Of a stretch of 64,000 bases of DNA, positions 47,570 to 59,100 are shown one piece after another. The notes under the pieces are model-generated. The model was not told the DNA's origin. It did not search any database and saw only the letters and a program-made list of their open reading frames with translations. The stretch's first letter is position 1. Every line of letters starts with the position of its first letter. Location: the NCBI RefSeq assembly GCF_900163625.1, contig NZ_FUIE01000034.1:17475-81474 (forward strand). Reading direction: 5' to 3'. Source of the DNA: Brevundimonas diminuta 3F5N (GTDB lineage Bacteria > Pseudomonadota > Alphaproteobacteria > Caulobacterales > Caulobacteraceae). Made by a program: the position numbers and the translations under genes.

Positions 47570-48193
47570 TCAAGGCAGGCGCACCAGGGCCGACAGCCAG
47601 CCCAGATCCTGCAACCGCTCGACCGACTCGAACAGCGGCACGGCCAGCAGGAAGACCAGGCCGTCGCGCAGCGTCGTCAGGAAGAACTGCGGCCGCACCT
47701 CCAGGCTGTCGGCGTCGCGCCATTTGGAGAAGTCCGGCCCGAAGCGCGGCGTCCGCGCGCAATAGTCCGCATAGGTCTGGCCGAACGCGCCCGCCAGCCA
47801 GGCCTCTTCACGCTTCACCGTGGCGTAGAAGACCGCGACGGTCAGCAGCAGGAAAACGGTCGCGAGCGTCACGCTGCCCGTCTGCGCGCCTACGCCGAAC
47901 GCCCCCATGAAGCTGAAGACATACAAAGGGTTGCGGCTGATCGAATAGGGTCCGCGATCCACGATCTCGGCCTTCTTGCGCCCGCCGATATAGAGCGAAC
48001 ACCAGGCCCGGCCGACGATGCAGACGACGATCAGGCCCAGGCCGAACCCCTCCAGCCCCTCATGCAGCATGGTCTCGCCGCCGATGGACCTGCTGACGAA
48101 GGCCAGCCCGACCACGCCGATCAGTCCGACCAGCAGCGCCGCCTTCCGCAGCTTCTGCACTCGCTGAAGATCAAAGCCCTGCGTCGCCGACAT
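47570..48193 (-). CDS. Isoprenylcysteine methyltransferase-like membrane protein
   Basis: A 207-residue membrane protein with four or five helices. The signature VDRGPYSISRNPLYVFSFMG (about residues 81-100) is that of the ICMT/phospholipid-methyltransferase superfamily, followed by the KREEAWLAGAFGQTYADYCAR block that binds SAM. ATG 48193 is chosen for its spacing to GAGAG; ATG 48199 is two codons upstream. Substrate is probably a lipid or a small molecule and cannot be named. It is followed at once by the lipoprotein gene. Confidence 0.82.
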   Translation of the reverse strand: MSATQGFDLQRVQKLRKAALLVGLIGVVGLAFVSRSIGGETMLHEGLEGFGLGLIVVCIVGRAWCSLYIGGRKKAEIVDRGPYSISRNPLYVFSFMGAFGVGAQTGSVTLATVFLLLTVAVFYATVKREEAWLAGAFGQTYADYCARTPRFGPDFSKWRDADSLEVRPQFFLTTLRDGLVFLLAVPLFESVERLQDLGWLSALVRLP

Positions 48194-48285
48194 CTGCATT
48201 CTCTCGACTGATGAAGGTGCGACAGAACGCCGCTCTGAAGGCGGTTTCAAGGCCTATCTTTGCAAGCGTTTCGCGCTCGCGAAAA

Positions 48286-49254
48286 TCACTGATCCAGCCA
48301 CTGATCCAGCGCGCGGAAGCCGCCGATGGCCAGTTCGGTCGAGTCCTGGAACACCGCCGGATTGACCTTCTCGAAGTCGTCGCTCGGGCGGTGATAGTCC
48401 GTGTGATAATTCACCCCGAAATACAGGAACGGCAGGCCCGCGCGGTGGAAGGCGGCATGGTCCGACGCCTCGACCCAGTTGTCGGCGCCCTTGTCGTCAG
48501 GCGTGTCCTTGCCGAAGGCCAGGGCGACCGTCTGACGCGCCGGAAGTCGCTCCAGCACCGGGCGGAAATAGGGGTGCTGATAGGTGCCTGTCACCCACAG
48601 CTTGCCGTCGCTGTCAGCCCGCGCCGTCATGTCGAAATTCAGGTTCATAGAGATCGCGTGCAGCGGCACCGGCGGCGCCTCGACGAAATGCTTGGCGCCC
48701 AGCAGGCCCCGCTCCTCTCCGTCCAGCGCCACGATCAGGACGCTGTGCTCGGGCGGATTGGCCTTCAGCCGCCTGGCCAGCTCCAGCATAGTCGCCACGC
48801 CCGAGGCGTTGTCGTCCGCCCCGTTGTAGATTTGGCCGTCGTTGACGCCGACGTGGTCATAGTGGGCCGTGACCACGATGTATTTGTCGGCCACGCGCGT
48901 ACCGGGGATCACGCCGATGATGTTGGTTCCGCTGTAGGTCTTCGTCCCTTCGCGCGTGCGGCCCGACATCTCCCACGGCTGCAGACGCCCCATCGGCGAC
49001 GGCTGGACGCCCAGCGCCTCCAGTCGGCTGACGATGTATTCGCGCGCCTTGGCCCCGCCCTCAGAGCCGGTGTCGCGCCCCTGCATGTCGTCGGCCGAGA
49101 GGATGCGCAGGTCGTCCATGAGTTGGGCGTAGTCAGCCGAGCCGGCGACGACCGGGGCTGTCGCCTCCGACACCGCCTGCGACACGGGCGTCTCACAGGC
49201 GGCCAGCGTCAGGGCGGCGGCGATCACGGACAGGCTGACGAGGACAGGACGCAT
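48286..49254 (-). CDS. M28-family zinc peptidase, lipoprotein
   Basis: A 322-residue M28 metallopeptidase anchored as a lipoprotein (lipobox LTLAACE, Cys at about residue 20). The dizinc site is visible: VTAHYDHVGV (His and Asp), NGADDNASGVA (bridging Asp), LDGEERGLLGAKH (catalytic Glu and ligand Glu), and the last histidine in NYHTDYHRPSDD. Members are aminopeptidases or carboxypeptidases acting on short peptides. It probably works in the periplasm. It is divergent from ligA. Confidence 0.92.
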   Translation of the reverse strand: MRPVLVSLSVIAAALTLAACETPVSQAVSEATAPVVAGSADYAQLMDDLRILSADDMQGRDTGSEGGAKAREYIVSRLEALGVQPSPMGRLQPWEMSGRTREGTKTYSGTNIIGVIPGTRVADKYIVVTAHYDHVGVNDGQIYNGADDNASGVATMLELARRLKANPPEHSVLIVALDGEERGLLGAKHFVEAPPVPLHAISMNLNFDMTARADSDGKLWVTGTYQHPYFRPVLERLPARQTVALAFGKDTPDDKGADNWVEASDHAAFHRAGLPFLYFGVNYHTDYHRPSDDFEKVNPAVFQDSTELAIGGFRALDQWLDQ

Positions 49255-49293
49255 GGAAGGGCTCCGGCAGGAATCTTTGAGGCGCGACGCTAG

Positions 49294-51726
<2,433 letters not shown>

Positions 51727-51740
51727 AATATGATCTCGTA

Positions 51741-52355
51741 ATGCACGCCGTCGCCATCGACTTCGAAACCGCCAATGAGCAGCGCGCCAGCCCCTGCTCC
51801 ATCGGCCTGGCCTGGATCAACGACGGCGTCATCGAATCCGTCGAGCACCACTACATCCGCCCGCCGGGGATGCGGTTCGCCAGCTTCAACATCGCCTTCC
51901 ACGGCATCGGCCCCGAACAGGTCGAGGACGCCGAGGAATTCCCCTCGGTTCTGGCCGCCATCGCCCCGCGCCTCGAAGGCCGCACGGTGCTGGCCCACAA
52001 CGCCGCCTTCGACGTCAGCGTCATCCGCAACACCTGCGACCACTACGGCCTGACCTATCCCGAGTTTGACTATCTCTGCACGGTCAAACTGGCCCAGATC
52101 AGTTGGCCCGACTTCGCCTCGCACAAGCTGAACAACGTCTGCGCCGAACTGGGCGTCGCCTTCCGCCACCACGACGCGGCCGAAGATGCCTTCGCCTGCG
52201 CCTCCGTGGCTCTGGCCGCGGCTCAGGTGCATCAGGCCGCCGACTGCCGCGCCCTGGCCGACGCCAGCCGCCTGACCCTGGGCCGCATCTGGCGCGACGG
52301 TTATACGCCCTGCTCCAACGCCGGAACCCGCCCCCGCCGCCCTCGCGGCGGCTGA
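51741..52355 (+). CDS. DEDDh exonuclease, DNA polymerase III epsilon-like
   Basis: A 204-residue 3'-5' exonuclease-like protein. The DEDDh residues are in order: AIDFETANE (Asp, Glu), LAHNAAFDVSV (Asp) and FRHHDAAEDA (His and Asp). It is the short stand-alone form often annotated as DnaQ-like or exonuclease X-like. It begins 14 bases after the ligA stop, so it is probably co-transcribed, which suggests a repair role. The last 25 residues are Arg/Pro-rich and less conserved in appearance. Confidence 0.88.
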   Translation: MHAVAIDFETANEQRASPCSIGLAWINDGVIESVEHHYIRPPGMRFASFNIAFHGIGPEQVEDAEEFPSVLAAIAPRLEGRTVLAHNAAFDVSVIRNTCDHYGLTYPEFDYLCTVKLAQISWPDFASHKLNNVCAELGVAFRHHDAAEDAFACASVALAAAQVHQAADCRALADASRLTLGRIWRDGYTPCSNAGTRPRRPRGG

Positions 52356-52474
52356 CCCGGCGCTTTCCTCCCCATGGCATAGGGAGGAGAAACCCGCCCA
52401 AATCCATCGCCTTAGACGTTTCGGGCGCGCTCAACTTTACCTAACGTCATGTAATCATTGAGTGAAGTTCACAA

Positions 52475-52498
52475 TTTCAGCCTTGTTTCAGGCTGAAA
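52475..52498. promoter_or_regulatory. Inverted repeat upstream of the DUF2147 gene
   Basis: 8-bp arms TTTCAGCC / GGCTGAAA around an 8-base centre, 57 bases before the start codon in a locally AT-rich stretch. It may be an operator or a leader hairpin; the regulator is unknown. Confidence 0.45.
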
Positions 52499-52554
52499 CC
52501 CGGATCAACCTTCTGGCAGGATCGTTCCACCGATCCATCAGAAGGAAAACGCCG

Positions 52555-52977
52555 ATGAAGACCTCCGTCCTGGCGGCGCTCGCCGTCGCAGCCGCCGCCC
52601 TCGCTTCTCCGGCCCTCGCCAGCGACCCGACCGGCCTGTGGCAAACCCCGACCAACGGCGGCCAGGTGCGCATCACCCGCTGCGGCCAGGCCCTATGCGG
52701 CGCGCTGGTGACATCGGACCACATCCGCACCGACCCCAACGCCCGCGACACGCACAACAAGAACGAAGCCCAACGCACCCGCACCCTGCGCGGCCTGCCC
52801 ATGCTCTCCGGCTTCACCGGCGGCCCGACCGAATGGCGCGGCGGCTCGGTCTATAATCCGGCGGACGGCGGCACCTATCGCGGGACCATCACCATGACCA
52901 ACGACAACACCCTGCGCCTGCGCGGCTGCATCGTCGCCCCCCTGTGCAAGACCCAGACCTGGACTCGCATCCAGTAA
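52555..52977 (+). CDS. DUF2147-like secreted protein
   Basis: A 140-residue exported protein. ATG 52555 follows GAAGGA, and the signal peptide ends near SPALASDP. The mature part begins DPTGLWQTPTNGGQVRITRC and has a pattern of beta strands and two Cys pairs, as in the DUF2147 family of small periplasmic proteins with a lipocalin-like fold. Function is unknown. It is a single-gene unit with its own terminator. Confidence 0.85.
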   Translation: MKTSVLAALAVAAAALASPALASDPTGLWQTPTNGGQVRITRCGQALCGALVTSDHIRTDPNARDTHNKNEAQRTRTLRGLPMLSGFTGGPTEWRGGSVYNPADGGTYRGTITMTNDNTLRLRGCIVAPLCKTQTWTRIQ

Positions 52978-53004
52978 GCCTGCCTCACAGGTCCGAATGA
53001 AAGA

Positions 53005-53032
53005 CGCCTCCCTCGCGATCGCGAGGGAGGCG
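53005..53032. terminator. Bidirectional terminator between DUF2147 and aldo/keto reductase genes
   Basis: A perfect 28-base palindrome (14-base arms, CGCCTCCCTCGCGA and its complement) followed by TTTT on the plus strand and CTTT on the minus strand. It serves the two convergent genes. Confidence 0.85.
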
Positions 53033-53040
53033 TTTTCACA

Positions 53041-54024
53041 TCAGCGGTTCAGCGACGTCATGCCGCCCGGCGCATAGCGTTCGCCCGCCGCCGCCCCGCG
53101 CGGGAAGACGGCCTCGATCCGCGCCAGATCATCCGGCGTCAGCACGATGTCCGCCGCCGCCGCATTCTGCTCCAGCGTGGCGATGCGGCGCGTGCCGGGG
53201 ATGGGGACCAGATCATCTCCCTGGGCCAGCACCCAGGCCAGCGCCAGTTGCGCCGCCGTCACGCCCTTGTCCGCCGCGATGGCGCCGACCGCATCGACCA
53301 GATCGAGGTTCTTCTGGAAGTTGTCGCCCGCAAAGCGCGGATTCGTCCGGCGGAAGTCATCCGGCGCCAGATCGTCGATCGACTTGATGTCCCCCGACAG
53401 GAAGCCCCGGCCCAGCGGGCTGTAAGGCACGAAGCCGATGCCCAGTTCGCGCACCACGCCCAGAAGTTCGTCTTCCGGGTCGCGGCTCCACAGCGAATAT
53501 TCGGTCTGCAACGCCGTGATCGGATGCTCGGCGTGGGCGCGGCGCAGGGTGGCGGGCGCCGCCTCCGACAGGCCCAGGAAGCGCACCTTGCCCTCCTTCA
53601 CCAGTTCGGCCATCGCCCCGACCGTCTCCTCGATCGGCGTATTGGGGTCGATGCGATGCTGGTAATAGAGGTCGATATGATCAACGCCGAGGCGGCTCAG
53701 GCTGCCCTCGACCGCGCGGCGCACATTGGCGGGCGAGCCGTCCGTGATCGCCGAGCCGTCCGGCTGGCGATTGATGCCGAACTTGGTGGCGATGAAGGCC
53801 TTGTCGCGCCGGTCCTTCAACGCCTTGCCCACCAGGACTTCATTGGTGTGGGGGCCGTACATCTCGGCCGTGTCGAACAGGGTGACGCCCAGGTCGAGCG
53901 CGCGGTGGATCACCGCGATGGATTGGGCCTCGTCGGCGCCGCCGTAAAAGGCGCTCATGCCCATGCAGCCCAGACCGACGGCCGAGACCTCAGGGCCGTT
54001 ACGGCCCAGCTTGCGCATTTTCAT
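53041..54024 (-). CDS. Aldo/keto reductase
   Basis: A 327-residue NADPH-dependent oxidoreductase of the AKR superfamily. ATG 54024 follows AAGGA and gives [20 protein letters not shown]. Catalytic residues are Asp and Tyr in [11 protein letters not shown], Lys in AFIATKFG and His in LYYQHRID; the cofactor loop is IPGTRR. It is closest to the AKR13/YakC-like group annotated as general aldehyde or ketone reductases. The substrate cannot be told from sequence. Confidence 0.92.
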   Translation of the reverse strand: MKMRKLGRNGPEVSAVGLGCMGMSAFYGGADEAQSIAVIHRALDLGVTLFDTAEMYGPHTNEVLVGKALKDRRDKAFIATKFGINRQPDGSAITDGSPANVRRAVEGSLSRLGVDHIDLYYQHRIDPNTPIEETVGAMAELVKEGKVRFLGLSEAAPATLRRAHAEHPITALQTEYSLWSRDPEDELLGVVRELGIGFVPYSPLGRGFLSGDIKSIDDLAPDDFRRTNPRFAGDNFQKNLDLVDAVGAIAADKGVTAAQLALAWVLAQGDDLVPIPGTRRIATLEQNAAAADIVLTPDDLARIEAVFPRGAAAGERYAPGGMTSLNR

Positions 54025-54116
54025 CCGCGCATTCCTTCTGATGTGAGGGGGTCGGCGGCGCATCCGCCGACGCTCTCCAGATGGGCGCCGTATGGCCTTA
54101 TTTCAAGGGGCGCGCC

Positions 54117-54809
54117 TCAGATCAGGCTGGCCACGATGGACAGGATCGTCGCCGTAGCCACCGCATTCAGCGCCATGCCCAGACTGGCGAAGGCGCCCGC
54201 CGTCTGGTCCACCTGAAACGCCCGCGCCGCGCCGAAGCCATGCGCCGATACCCCGACCGCAAAGCCCCGCGCCCGATAATCCCTGATCTTCAGCAGGTTC
54301 AGCAGCGGCGTCGCCGTCATCGCCCCGAACACCCCCGACATCAGCACGATCACCGCCGCCAGCGCCGGTATGCCGCCCAACTGCGAGGCCACCGCCATGC
54401 CGACCGGCGTGGTCGTGGCGCGCGGTGCTATGGAGGCCAAGATCTCAGCTGGCGCGCCGAACAACCAGACGATGCCCACGGCGCTGACGATAGCCGTCAC
54501 AGCCCCCGCCAGCAGGGCGCAGGCCAACGGCTTCGCCAGCCGCCGGATCGTCGCCCGCTGCGCCCAGATCGGCACGGCCAGCCCCACCACCGCCGGTCCC
54601 AGCAGGAAGCCCAGCACCTGCGTCGCCTCGGCATAGGTCGCATAAGGCGTCTTCGTCGCCAGCAGCACTCCGATCAGCACCGGCGTCGCCAGCAGCACCG
54701 GATGGCACAGCGGATGACGCCCGCTGCGCCGCGACAGGATGTCAGCCGCCTCGAACACCACCAGCGTCACCGCCAGCCACAGCAGGGGCGTCGCGATCAG
54801 ATCGCTCAC
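54117..54809 (-). CDS. lrgB: LrgB/CidB-family membrane protein
   Basis: A 230-residue protein with six or seven membrane helices. LrgB marks are LLGPAVVGLAVPIWAQR, APRATTTPVGMAVASQLGG and AHGFGAARAFQ. The start at 54809 is GTG and overlaps the lrgA stop by 4 bases. LrgA/LrgB pairs are holin/antiholin-like regulators of lysis in Gram-positives and move small metabolites such as glycolate or pyruvate in other systems. No LytSR-type regulator is nearby. Confidence 0.9.
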   Translation of the reverse strand: MSDLIATPLLWLAVTLVVFEAADILSRRSGRHPLCHPVLLATPVLIGVLLATKTPYATYAEATQVLGFLLGPAVVGLAVPIWAQRATIRRLAKPLACALLAGAVTAIVSAVGIVWLFGAPAEILASIAPRATTTPVGMAVASQLGGIPALAAVIVLMSGVFGAMTATPLLNLLKIRDYRARGFAVGVSAHGFGAARAFQVDQTAGAFASLGMALNAVATATILSIVASLI

Positions 54810-55174
54810 GACGCGCCCTCCTCTTCATCGTTCGGCTCGTCGCGTCCGGCCACAGCGCGGAACACCAGCGCCGTCACCGCCAGCGTCAACAGGGTCGAGA
54901 CCGCCACCGCCACGACGATGCCGAGGCCATGGCGCGACAGGATCGCCCCCTCCTCCATCACCCCGACGGCGGCGGGCACGAACATGATCGACAGATGCGC
55001 CGTCAGCCAGCCCGTCACCTGGGTCAGCGTCAGCCGCTCTCTCGGCACAAAGGCCAGCCACGCCAGCAACAGCACCATGCCGATCACCGACCCCGGCAGG
55101 GGCAGGCCCGTCAGCCGGTGGATCACCTCGCCCGCCAGTTGGCAGACGAGCAGCAGGGCGATGGCGCCGATCAT
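54806..55174 (-). CDS. lrgA: LrgA/CidA-family membrane protein
   Basis: A 122-residue protein with four membrane helices. LrgA marks are GLPLPGSVIGMVLLL and LSIMFVPAAVGVME. ATG 55174 starts 17 bases after the aminopeptidase stop and follows GGAG. It overlaps lrgB by 4 bases and is certainly co-transcribed with it. It probably forms a complex with LrgB in the inner membrane. Confidence 0.92.
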   Translation of the reverse strand: MIGAIALLLVCQLAGEVIHRLTGLPLPGSVIGMVLLLAWLAFVPRERLTLTQVTGWLTAHLSIMFVPAAVGVMEEGAILSRHGLGIVVAVAVSTLLTLAVTALVFRAVAGRDEPNDEEEGAS

Positions 55175-55191
55175 CGGCCGGGTTTCTCCTT

Positions 55192-57015
55192 TTAGAGCGG
55201 CGTCGTCTGCGCCTTCAGCCATTCCAGCGCCGCCTCGTCCTTCTGAACGCCGCCGGCCAGCAGCGGCCCGACCTTGGCCAGAACCTCAGCATGATAGGCG
55301 TCGACGTAAGCCCGCTCATCCGCCGTCAGCAGCGCCGTGTCGATCAGACGGCGATCCAGCGGCGCCAGCGTCAGTTGCTCGAAACCGTGCATCGGCCGCT
55401 CGCCGCCCGGAACCTGCGCCGGGGCCGTGACCACCTGCAGGGTCTCGATGCGGATGCCCCACTCGCCCTCACGGTAATAGCCCGGCTCATTCGACAGGAT
55501 CATGCCGGTCAGCAGCGGCTGGTCCGTGCCCCATCCGGCGATGCGTTGCGGCCCCTCGTGAACGCCCAGATACGACCCCACGCCGTGGCCCGTGCCGTGA
55601 TCGAAGTCGAAGCCCGCGTTCCACAGCGGCTGGCGCGCAATGGCGTCCAGCTGGCGCCCGCTCGTCCCAGCAGGGAAGCGGATCACCGCCATGGCAATAT
55701 GGCCCTTCAGCACAAGCGTGAACATCCGGCGCTGATCGGCCGTGCCCTCGCCGATGGCCATGGTGCGGGTCACGTCCGTGGTCCCGTCCAGATACTGGCC
55801 GCCGCCATCGACCAGCAGCAGCGAACCCGCCTCCATCGGCCGGATCTTGGCCCCGACCGGCTTGTAGTGCGGCAGGGCGCCGTTCGGCCCGACCCCGGCG
55901 ATGGTGTCGAAGGACAGATCCTTCAGCATCCCCGTCGCCTCGCGGAAGCCTTCCAGCGCCTCGACTACCGCCCGCTCGTCCGGCAGCGCCTTCTGGGCGA
56001 CCGTATCGACCCAGTGCAGGAAGCGCGTCAGGGCCGCCCCGTCGCGGATGTGCGCCCGGCGGCTGCCCTCGATCTCGACGTCGTTCTTCTGCGCGCGCGG
56101 CAGGGCGCAGGGGTCCATGCCGCGCACGATGTCGGCGCCCGCCGCTTCCAGCCGGTCGAAATACCAGGCCGAGGACACGGCCGGATCGATCATCACCTTA
56201 TGGCCCGACAGGGCGTCCAGCGCGCCCGGCAGGGCCTCGGACGCCTCCAGCGTCACGGCGTCGCCCAGCCAGCCGGGCAATTCATTCGTCACCTTGGCCG
56301 GATCGAGGAAGACCTTGGCCGTCCCGTCCGCCTTCACCACCGCCTGTCCCAGCGGCAGGGGCGTGCGGATCACGTCGCCGCCGCGAATGTTGAACAGCCA
56401 GGCCAGAGACGACGGCGCCGTCAGCACGGCGGCCTCAGCCCCGGCGTCGGCGATGGCCTTGCCGATGCGGGCGCGCTTGGACGCAGCGTCCTCGCCGGAA
56501 TAGCGGTCTTCGTGCGGCGCCACCGGCGCCTGCGGCTGAGCCGGGCGGGCGTCACCCCAGGCCAGATCGATCGGATTGGCCTCGACCGCCTTCAGCGTCG
56601 CCCCGGCCTTTTCCACGGCGACGCGCAGGCTCGCCAGCGCATCGGGGCTGTGCAGGCGCGGATCATAACCGATCACAGCACCCGATGGCACGGCCGCCAA
56701 CCAATCGGCCAGCTTGTTCAGCGGCTGGCGCTCGAACAGGGCCCCATCCGTCTGGGCCTTGGCCTGCACCGTATAGCGACCATCGACGAAGACAGCAGCT
56801 TTGTCCTTCAGCACCACGCCCGCCCCGGCCGAGCCGGTGAAGCCGCTGACCCAGGCCAGCCGCTCATTGGCGTCGGGCAGGTATTCGTTCTGATGCTCGT
56901 CCTCGTGCGGGACCAGCAGGCCGTCGAGGCCCTGCTTCGCCATCTCGGCGCGGAGCAGAGGCAGGTGCTTGGCCCCGAAGGACGGATCGGTGGTTTCGTC
57001 GAATGTCTGGCGCAT
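55192..57015 (-). CDS. pepP: Xaa-Pro aminopeptidase, M24B family
   Basis: A 607-residue three-domain aminopeptidase P-like enzyme. Two creatinase N-domains (about residues 15-140 and 155-305) precede the M24 catalytic domain (about 315-540). Metal ligands are visible: LLVDGGGQYLDGTTDVTRT (two Asp), DHGTGHGVGSYLGVHEGP (His), LSNEPGYY (Glu) and IRIETLQ (Glu). A C-terminal extension completes the long APP form. There is no signal peptide, so it should be cytoplasmic, removing N-terminal residues before proline. It precedes lrgAB closely, possibly as one transcript. Confidence 0.92.
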   Translation of the reverse strand: MRQTFDETTDPSFGAKHLPLLRAEMAKQGLDGLLVPHEDEHQNEYLPDANERLAWVSGFTGSAGAGVVLKDKAAVFVDGRYTVQAKAQTDGALFERQPLNKLADWLAAVPSGAVIGYDPRLHSPDALASLRVAVEKAGATLKAVEANPIDLAWGDARPAQPQAPVAPHEDRYSGEDAASKRARIGKAIADAGAEAAVLTAPSSLAWLFNIRGGDVIRTPLPLGQAVVKADGTAKVFLDPAKVTNELPGWLGDAVTLEASEALPGALDALSGHKVMIDPAVSSAWYFDRLEAAGADIVRGMDPCALPRAQKNDVEIEGSRRAHIRDGAALTRFLHWVDTVAQKALPDERAVVEALEGFREATGMLKDLSFDTIAGVGPNGALPHYKPVGAKIRPMEAGSLLLVDGGGQYLDGTTDVTRTMAIGEGTADQRRMFTLVLKGHIAMAVIRFPAGTSGRQLDAIARQPLWNAGFDFDHGTGHGVGSYLGVHEGPQRIAGWGTDQPLLTGMILSNEPGYYREGEWGIRIETLQVVTAPAQVPGGERPMHGFEQLTLAPLDRRLIDTALLTADERAYVDAYHAEVLAKVGPLLAGGVQKDEAALEWLKAQTTPL

Positions 57016-57028
57016 GATTGTTCCTTAT

Positions 57029-57178
57029 CCCTTCTCCCCTCGAGGGAGAAGGTGGGCGCCGGAGGCGCTCGGATGAGGGGGCTGTGTCAGCAGGCAAGAC
57101 GGAAAGGACGTGCGCGATGCCGCCCTCCCCCTCATCCGTCATGCTCCGCATGACACCTTCTCCCTCCAGGGAAGAAGG
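57029..57178. repeat. REP-like element, CCTTCTCCC / CCCTCATCC family, two arms
   Basis: One arm (about 57029-57080) and an inverted, diverged second arm (about 57127-57178) frame a non-coding spacer between prmA and the aminopeptidase gene. Each arm has a small internal hairpin (CTTCTCCC...GGGAGAAG) and a CTCATCCG/CGGATGAG block. The same units recur at 61237-61360 and 63906-63957. Confidence 0.8.
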
Positions 57179-57179
57179 C

Positions 57180-58046
57180 TCAGGATTTACGCAACTGCAG
57201 CGCGCTCCACGCATCATGATGGATCGTCTGCTCCACCACGAAGCCCAGCGGCAGATAGGCTTCCAGAATACGCTCTTCCTGCGTCCGCAGCAGGCCCGAC
57301 AGGATGGCCACCCCGCCCGACTTCAACGCGGCGCCGATCTCGGGCGCCAGAAACACCAGCGGCGCCGCCAGGATGTTGGCGAACACCAGATCATAGGGCG
57401 CATGCTGCGCAATCCGCGCATCACTCAGGCCGTCGGCGAAATAGAACTCGCACTTGGCGTCGTTGATCACCGCATTCTCATTGGCGATGCGGGCCGAAGG
57501 CTCGTCGATGTCGGTGCCGACAGCGATGGGCGAGCCGGTCTTCGCCGCCGCAATGGCCAGAACGCCCGTGCCGCAGCCCACGTCCAGAACCTTCTCGAAC
57601 GTCTCGGTCTTCAGCAGATTGTCGAACGCCTCCAGGCAGCCGACCGTCGTGCCGTGGTGGCCGGTGCCGAAGGCGGCGCCCGCGTCGATCTTCAGATTGA
57701 CCCGGCCTTCGGGGATCTTGCCCTGATCGTGTGCGCCGTAGACGAAGAAGCGTCCCGCCTCGACCGGCGGCAGCCCCGACAGGCTCATGGCCAGCCAATC
57801 AGCGTCGGCCAGCTTCTCGACCACCACTTCCAGCCCCGGCGTGGCGCGCAGGATTTCGGCGATGCCCTCGGCCTCTTCATCGGTCGTCGGGAAGGCGTCG
57901 ATGCGCCAGATTTCCTTGTCCTCGTCCTCTTCCAGGATGGAATAGGTCGCGTTCTCCAACAGGGGATTGGCGTCGATGGCGGCGGCGGCGGCTTCGGCCG
58001 GGGCGCGATCGCCGCGCGCGATCACCTGAACTGCGGATTCGGACAT
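57180..58046 (-). CDS. prmA: Ribosomal protein L11 methyltransferase
   Basis: A 288-residue PrmA-like enzyme that trimethylates ribosomal protein L11. The N-terminal alpha/beta substrate domain covers about residues 1-110, and the SAM domain has [19 protein letters not shown] (about 165-183) and [13 protein letters not shown], the N-I-L-A motif of the family. Its 3' end touches the REP element. It is divergent from the histone-like gene, with about 80 bases between starts. Confidence 0.9.
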   Translation of the reverse strand: MSESAVQVIARGDRAPAEAAAAAIDANPLLENATYSILEEDEDKEIWRIDAFPTTDEEAEGIAEILRATPGLEVVVEKLADADWLAMSLSGLPPVEAGRFFVYGAHDQGKIPEGRVNLKIDAGAAFGTGHHGTTVGCLEAFDNLLKTETFEKVLDVGCGTGVLAIAAAKTGSPIAVGTDIDEPSARIANENAVINDAKCEFYFADGLSDARIAQHAPYDLVFANILAAPLVFLAPEIGAALKSGGVAILSGLLRTQEERILEAYLPLGFVVEQTIHHDAWSALQLRKS

Positions 58047-58127
58047 TTCTCAAACACCGTTATAATGACGAATCGCCAGTGCGGGCTTGGTTCTTACGCC
58101 CGTGTCCAACGAGGGGTCGGGGAGTTT

Positions 58128-58724
58128 ATGGCCAAAGCACCGTCTGAAACGAAACCTGCCGCGAAAGCGGCCTCCGCCGCTTCCAAGCCGAAACCGGCGG
58201 CAAAGTCGAGCGCGACAGCGACAAAAGCTGAAGCCAAGCCCAAGGCCGTAAAGGCCCCCGCCGCGGCGAAGACCGCCGCCAAGGCCCCGGCCAAGGCGGC
58301 TGCGCCCAAGGCCGCTCCCAAGGCGGCCAAGCCTGCTGCGGCCAAAACCGCCGCCGCGCCCAAGGCCGCCGCGAAGGCGCCCGCCTCCAAGAAACCCGCA
58401 ACGCCAAAGGCTCCGACCGCCGCCAAGGCGACCACGGCCAAGGCTGCTGCGCCGAAGAAGGCCGCTGCGCCCAAGAAACCCGCGGTGCCCAAGACCGCTG
58501 CTCCGGCCCCGGTCGAAACGCCGATCGCCGCCTCTCTGGCCCCCGCGCCCATCGCAGAGACCAAGCCCGCGCCGAAGCCCGAGCCTGTCGTCGCGGCCGC
58601 CCCCGCTCCGGTCGAACCGCCCGTTCAGGCGGCCGCGCCCAAGCCCGCCGCCGAGCCGGTCAAGCCGGTCGAGGCCCCCGCCCCGCAGAAGAAAGGCTTC
58701 TTCGCCCGCCTGTTCGGCTGGTGA
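58128..58724 (+). CDS. Lys/Ala/Pro-rich histone-H1-like protein
   Basis: A 198-residue low-complexity protein. ATG 58128 follows GGGGAG. Residues about 5-135 are Lys-Ala-Pro repeats (AAKAPAKAA, PKAAPKAAK and similar), like eukaryotic H1 tails and bacterial histone-like proteins. A more Pro/Glu-rich part follows, and it ends KKGFFARLFGW, an amphipathic tail seen in other alphaproteobacterial proteins of this type. Nucleoid binding is likely by composition but not proven; such repeats are prone to length change. Confidence 0.75.
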   Translation: MAKAPSETKPAAKAASAASKPKPAAKSSATATKAEAKPKAVKAPAAAKTAAKAPAKAAAPKAAPKAAKPAAAKTAAAPKAAAKAPASKKPATPKAPTAAKATTAKAAAPKKAAAPKKPAVPKTAAPAPVETPIAASLAPAPIAETKPAPKPEPVVAAAPAPVEPPVQAAAPKPAAEPVKPVEAPAPQKKGFFARLFGW

Positions 58725-58747
58725 TCGGGCGCTGATCCCAAACGCAA

Positions 58748-58781
58748 AGAAGGCCGGAGAGGACGCCCTCTCCGGCCTTCT
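58748..58781. terminator. Bidirectional terminator between the histone-like and DUF3126 genes
   Basis: A 15-bp stem (AGAAGGCCGGAGAGG and its complement) with a short loop, flanked by T-rich bases on both strands (TTCAATTC on plus, TTTGCGTTT on minus). It serves the two convergent genes. Confidence 0.8.
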
Positions 58782-58804
58782 TCAATTCTCGCTGTTCAGG
58801 CGGC

Positions 58805-59011
58805 TTATTCCGGCAGGTCTTCCGCCAGGATGGCCATTTCGAACATGAAGGAGCCGGCTTCGTCCTCATCTTCGAACACCACGCCGATGAACTCGTCATC
58901 GACATAGACTTCGGCGGAATCGGCGACCTTACGGGCCTTCACCTTGATGCCGCCGTGGTTGAAGGTGCGCTTCAGGTGCGTCTCGACGCGCTTCAGATCA
59001 TTCTCGGTCAC
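58805..59011 (-). CDS. DUF3126-family small protein
   Basis: A 68-residue acidic protein. The start at 59011 is GTG and the whole sequence fits DUF3126, conserved in alphaproteobacteria: N-terminal MTENDLKRVETHLKRTF, then AEVYVDDEFIGVV and an Asp/Glu-rich end. No biochemical role is known to me. It precedes no obvious operon partner; cysE lies upstream on the same strand about 90 bases away. Confidence 0.85.
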   Translation of the reverse strand: MTENDLKRVETHLKRTFNHGGIKVKARKVADSAEVYVDDEFIGVVFEDEDEAGSFMFEMAILAEDLPE

Positions 59012-59100
59012 GGGTAGCCTCGTTCATCTCGTTGGCGGCGGACCCTAGAGAAGCCCTCTGCCGATTGGAAGCCCGCACGGCATCAGCCCACAGCCGCGTC

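Noticed and set aside
55291..57153. Long plus-strand frame opposite the M24 aminopeptidase
   Set aside because: Antisense shadow; the minus strand carries all M24 metal ligands.
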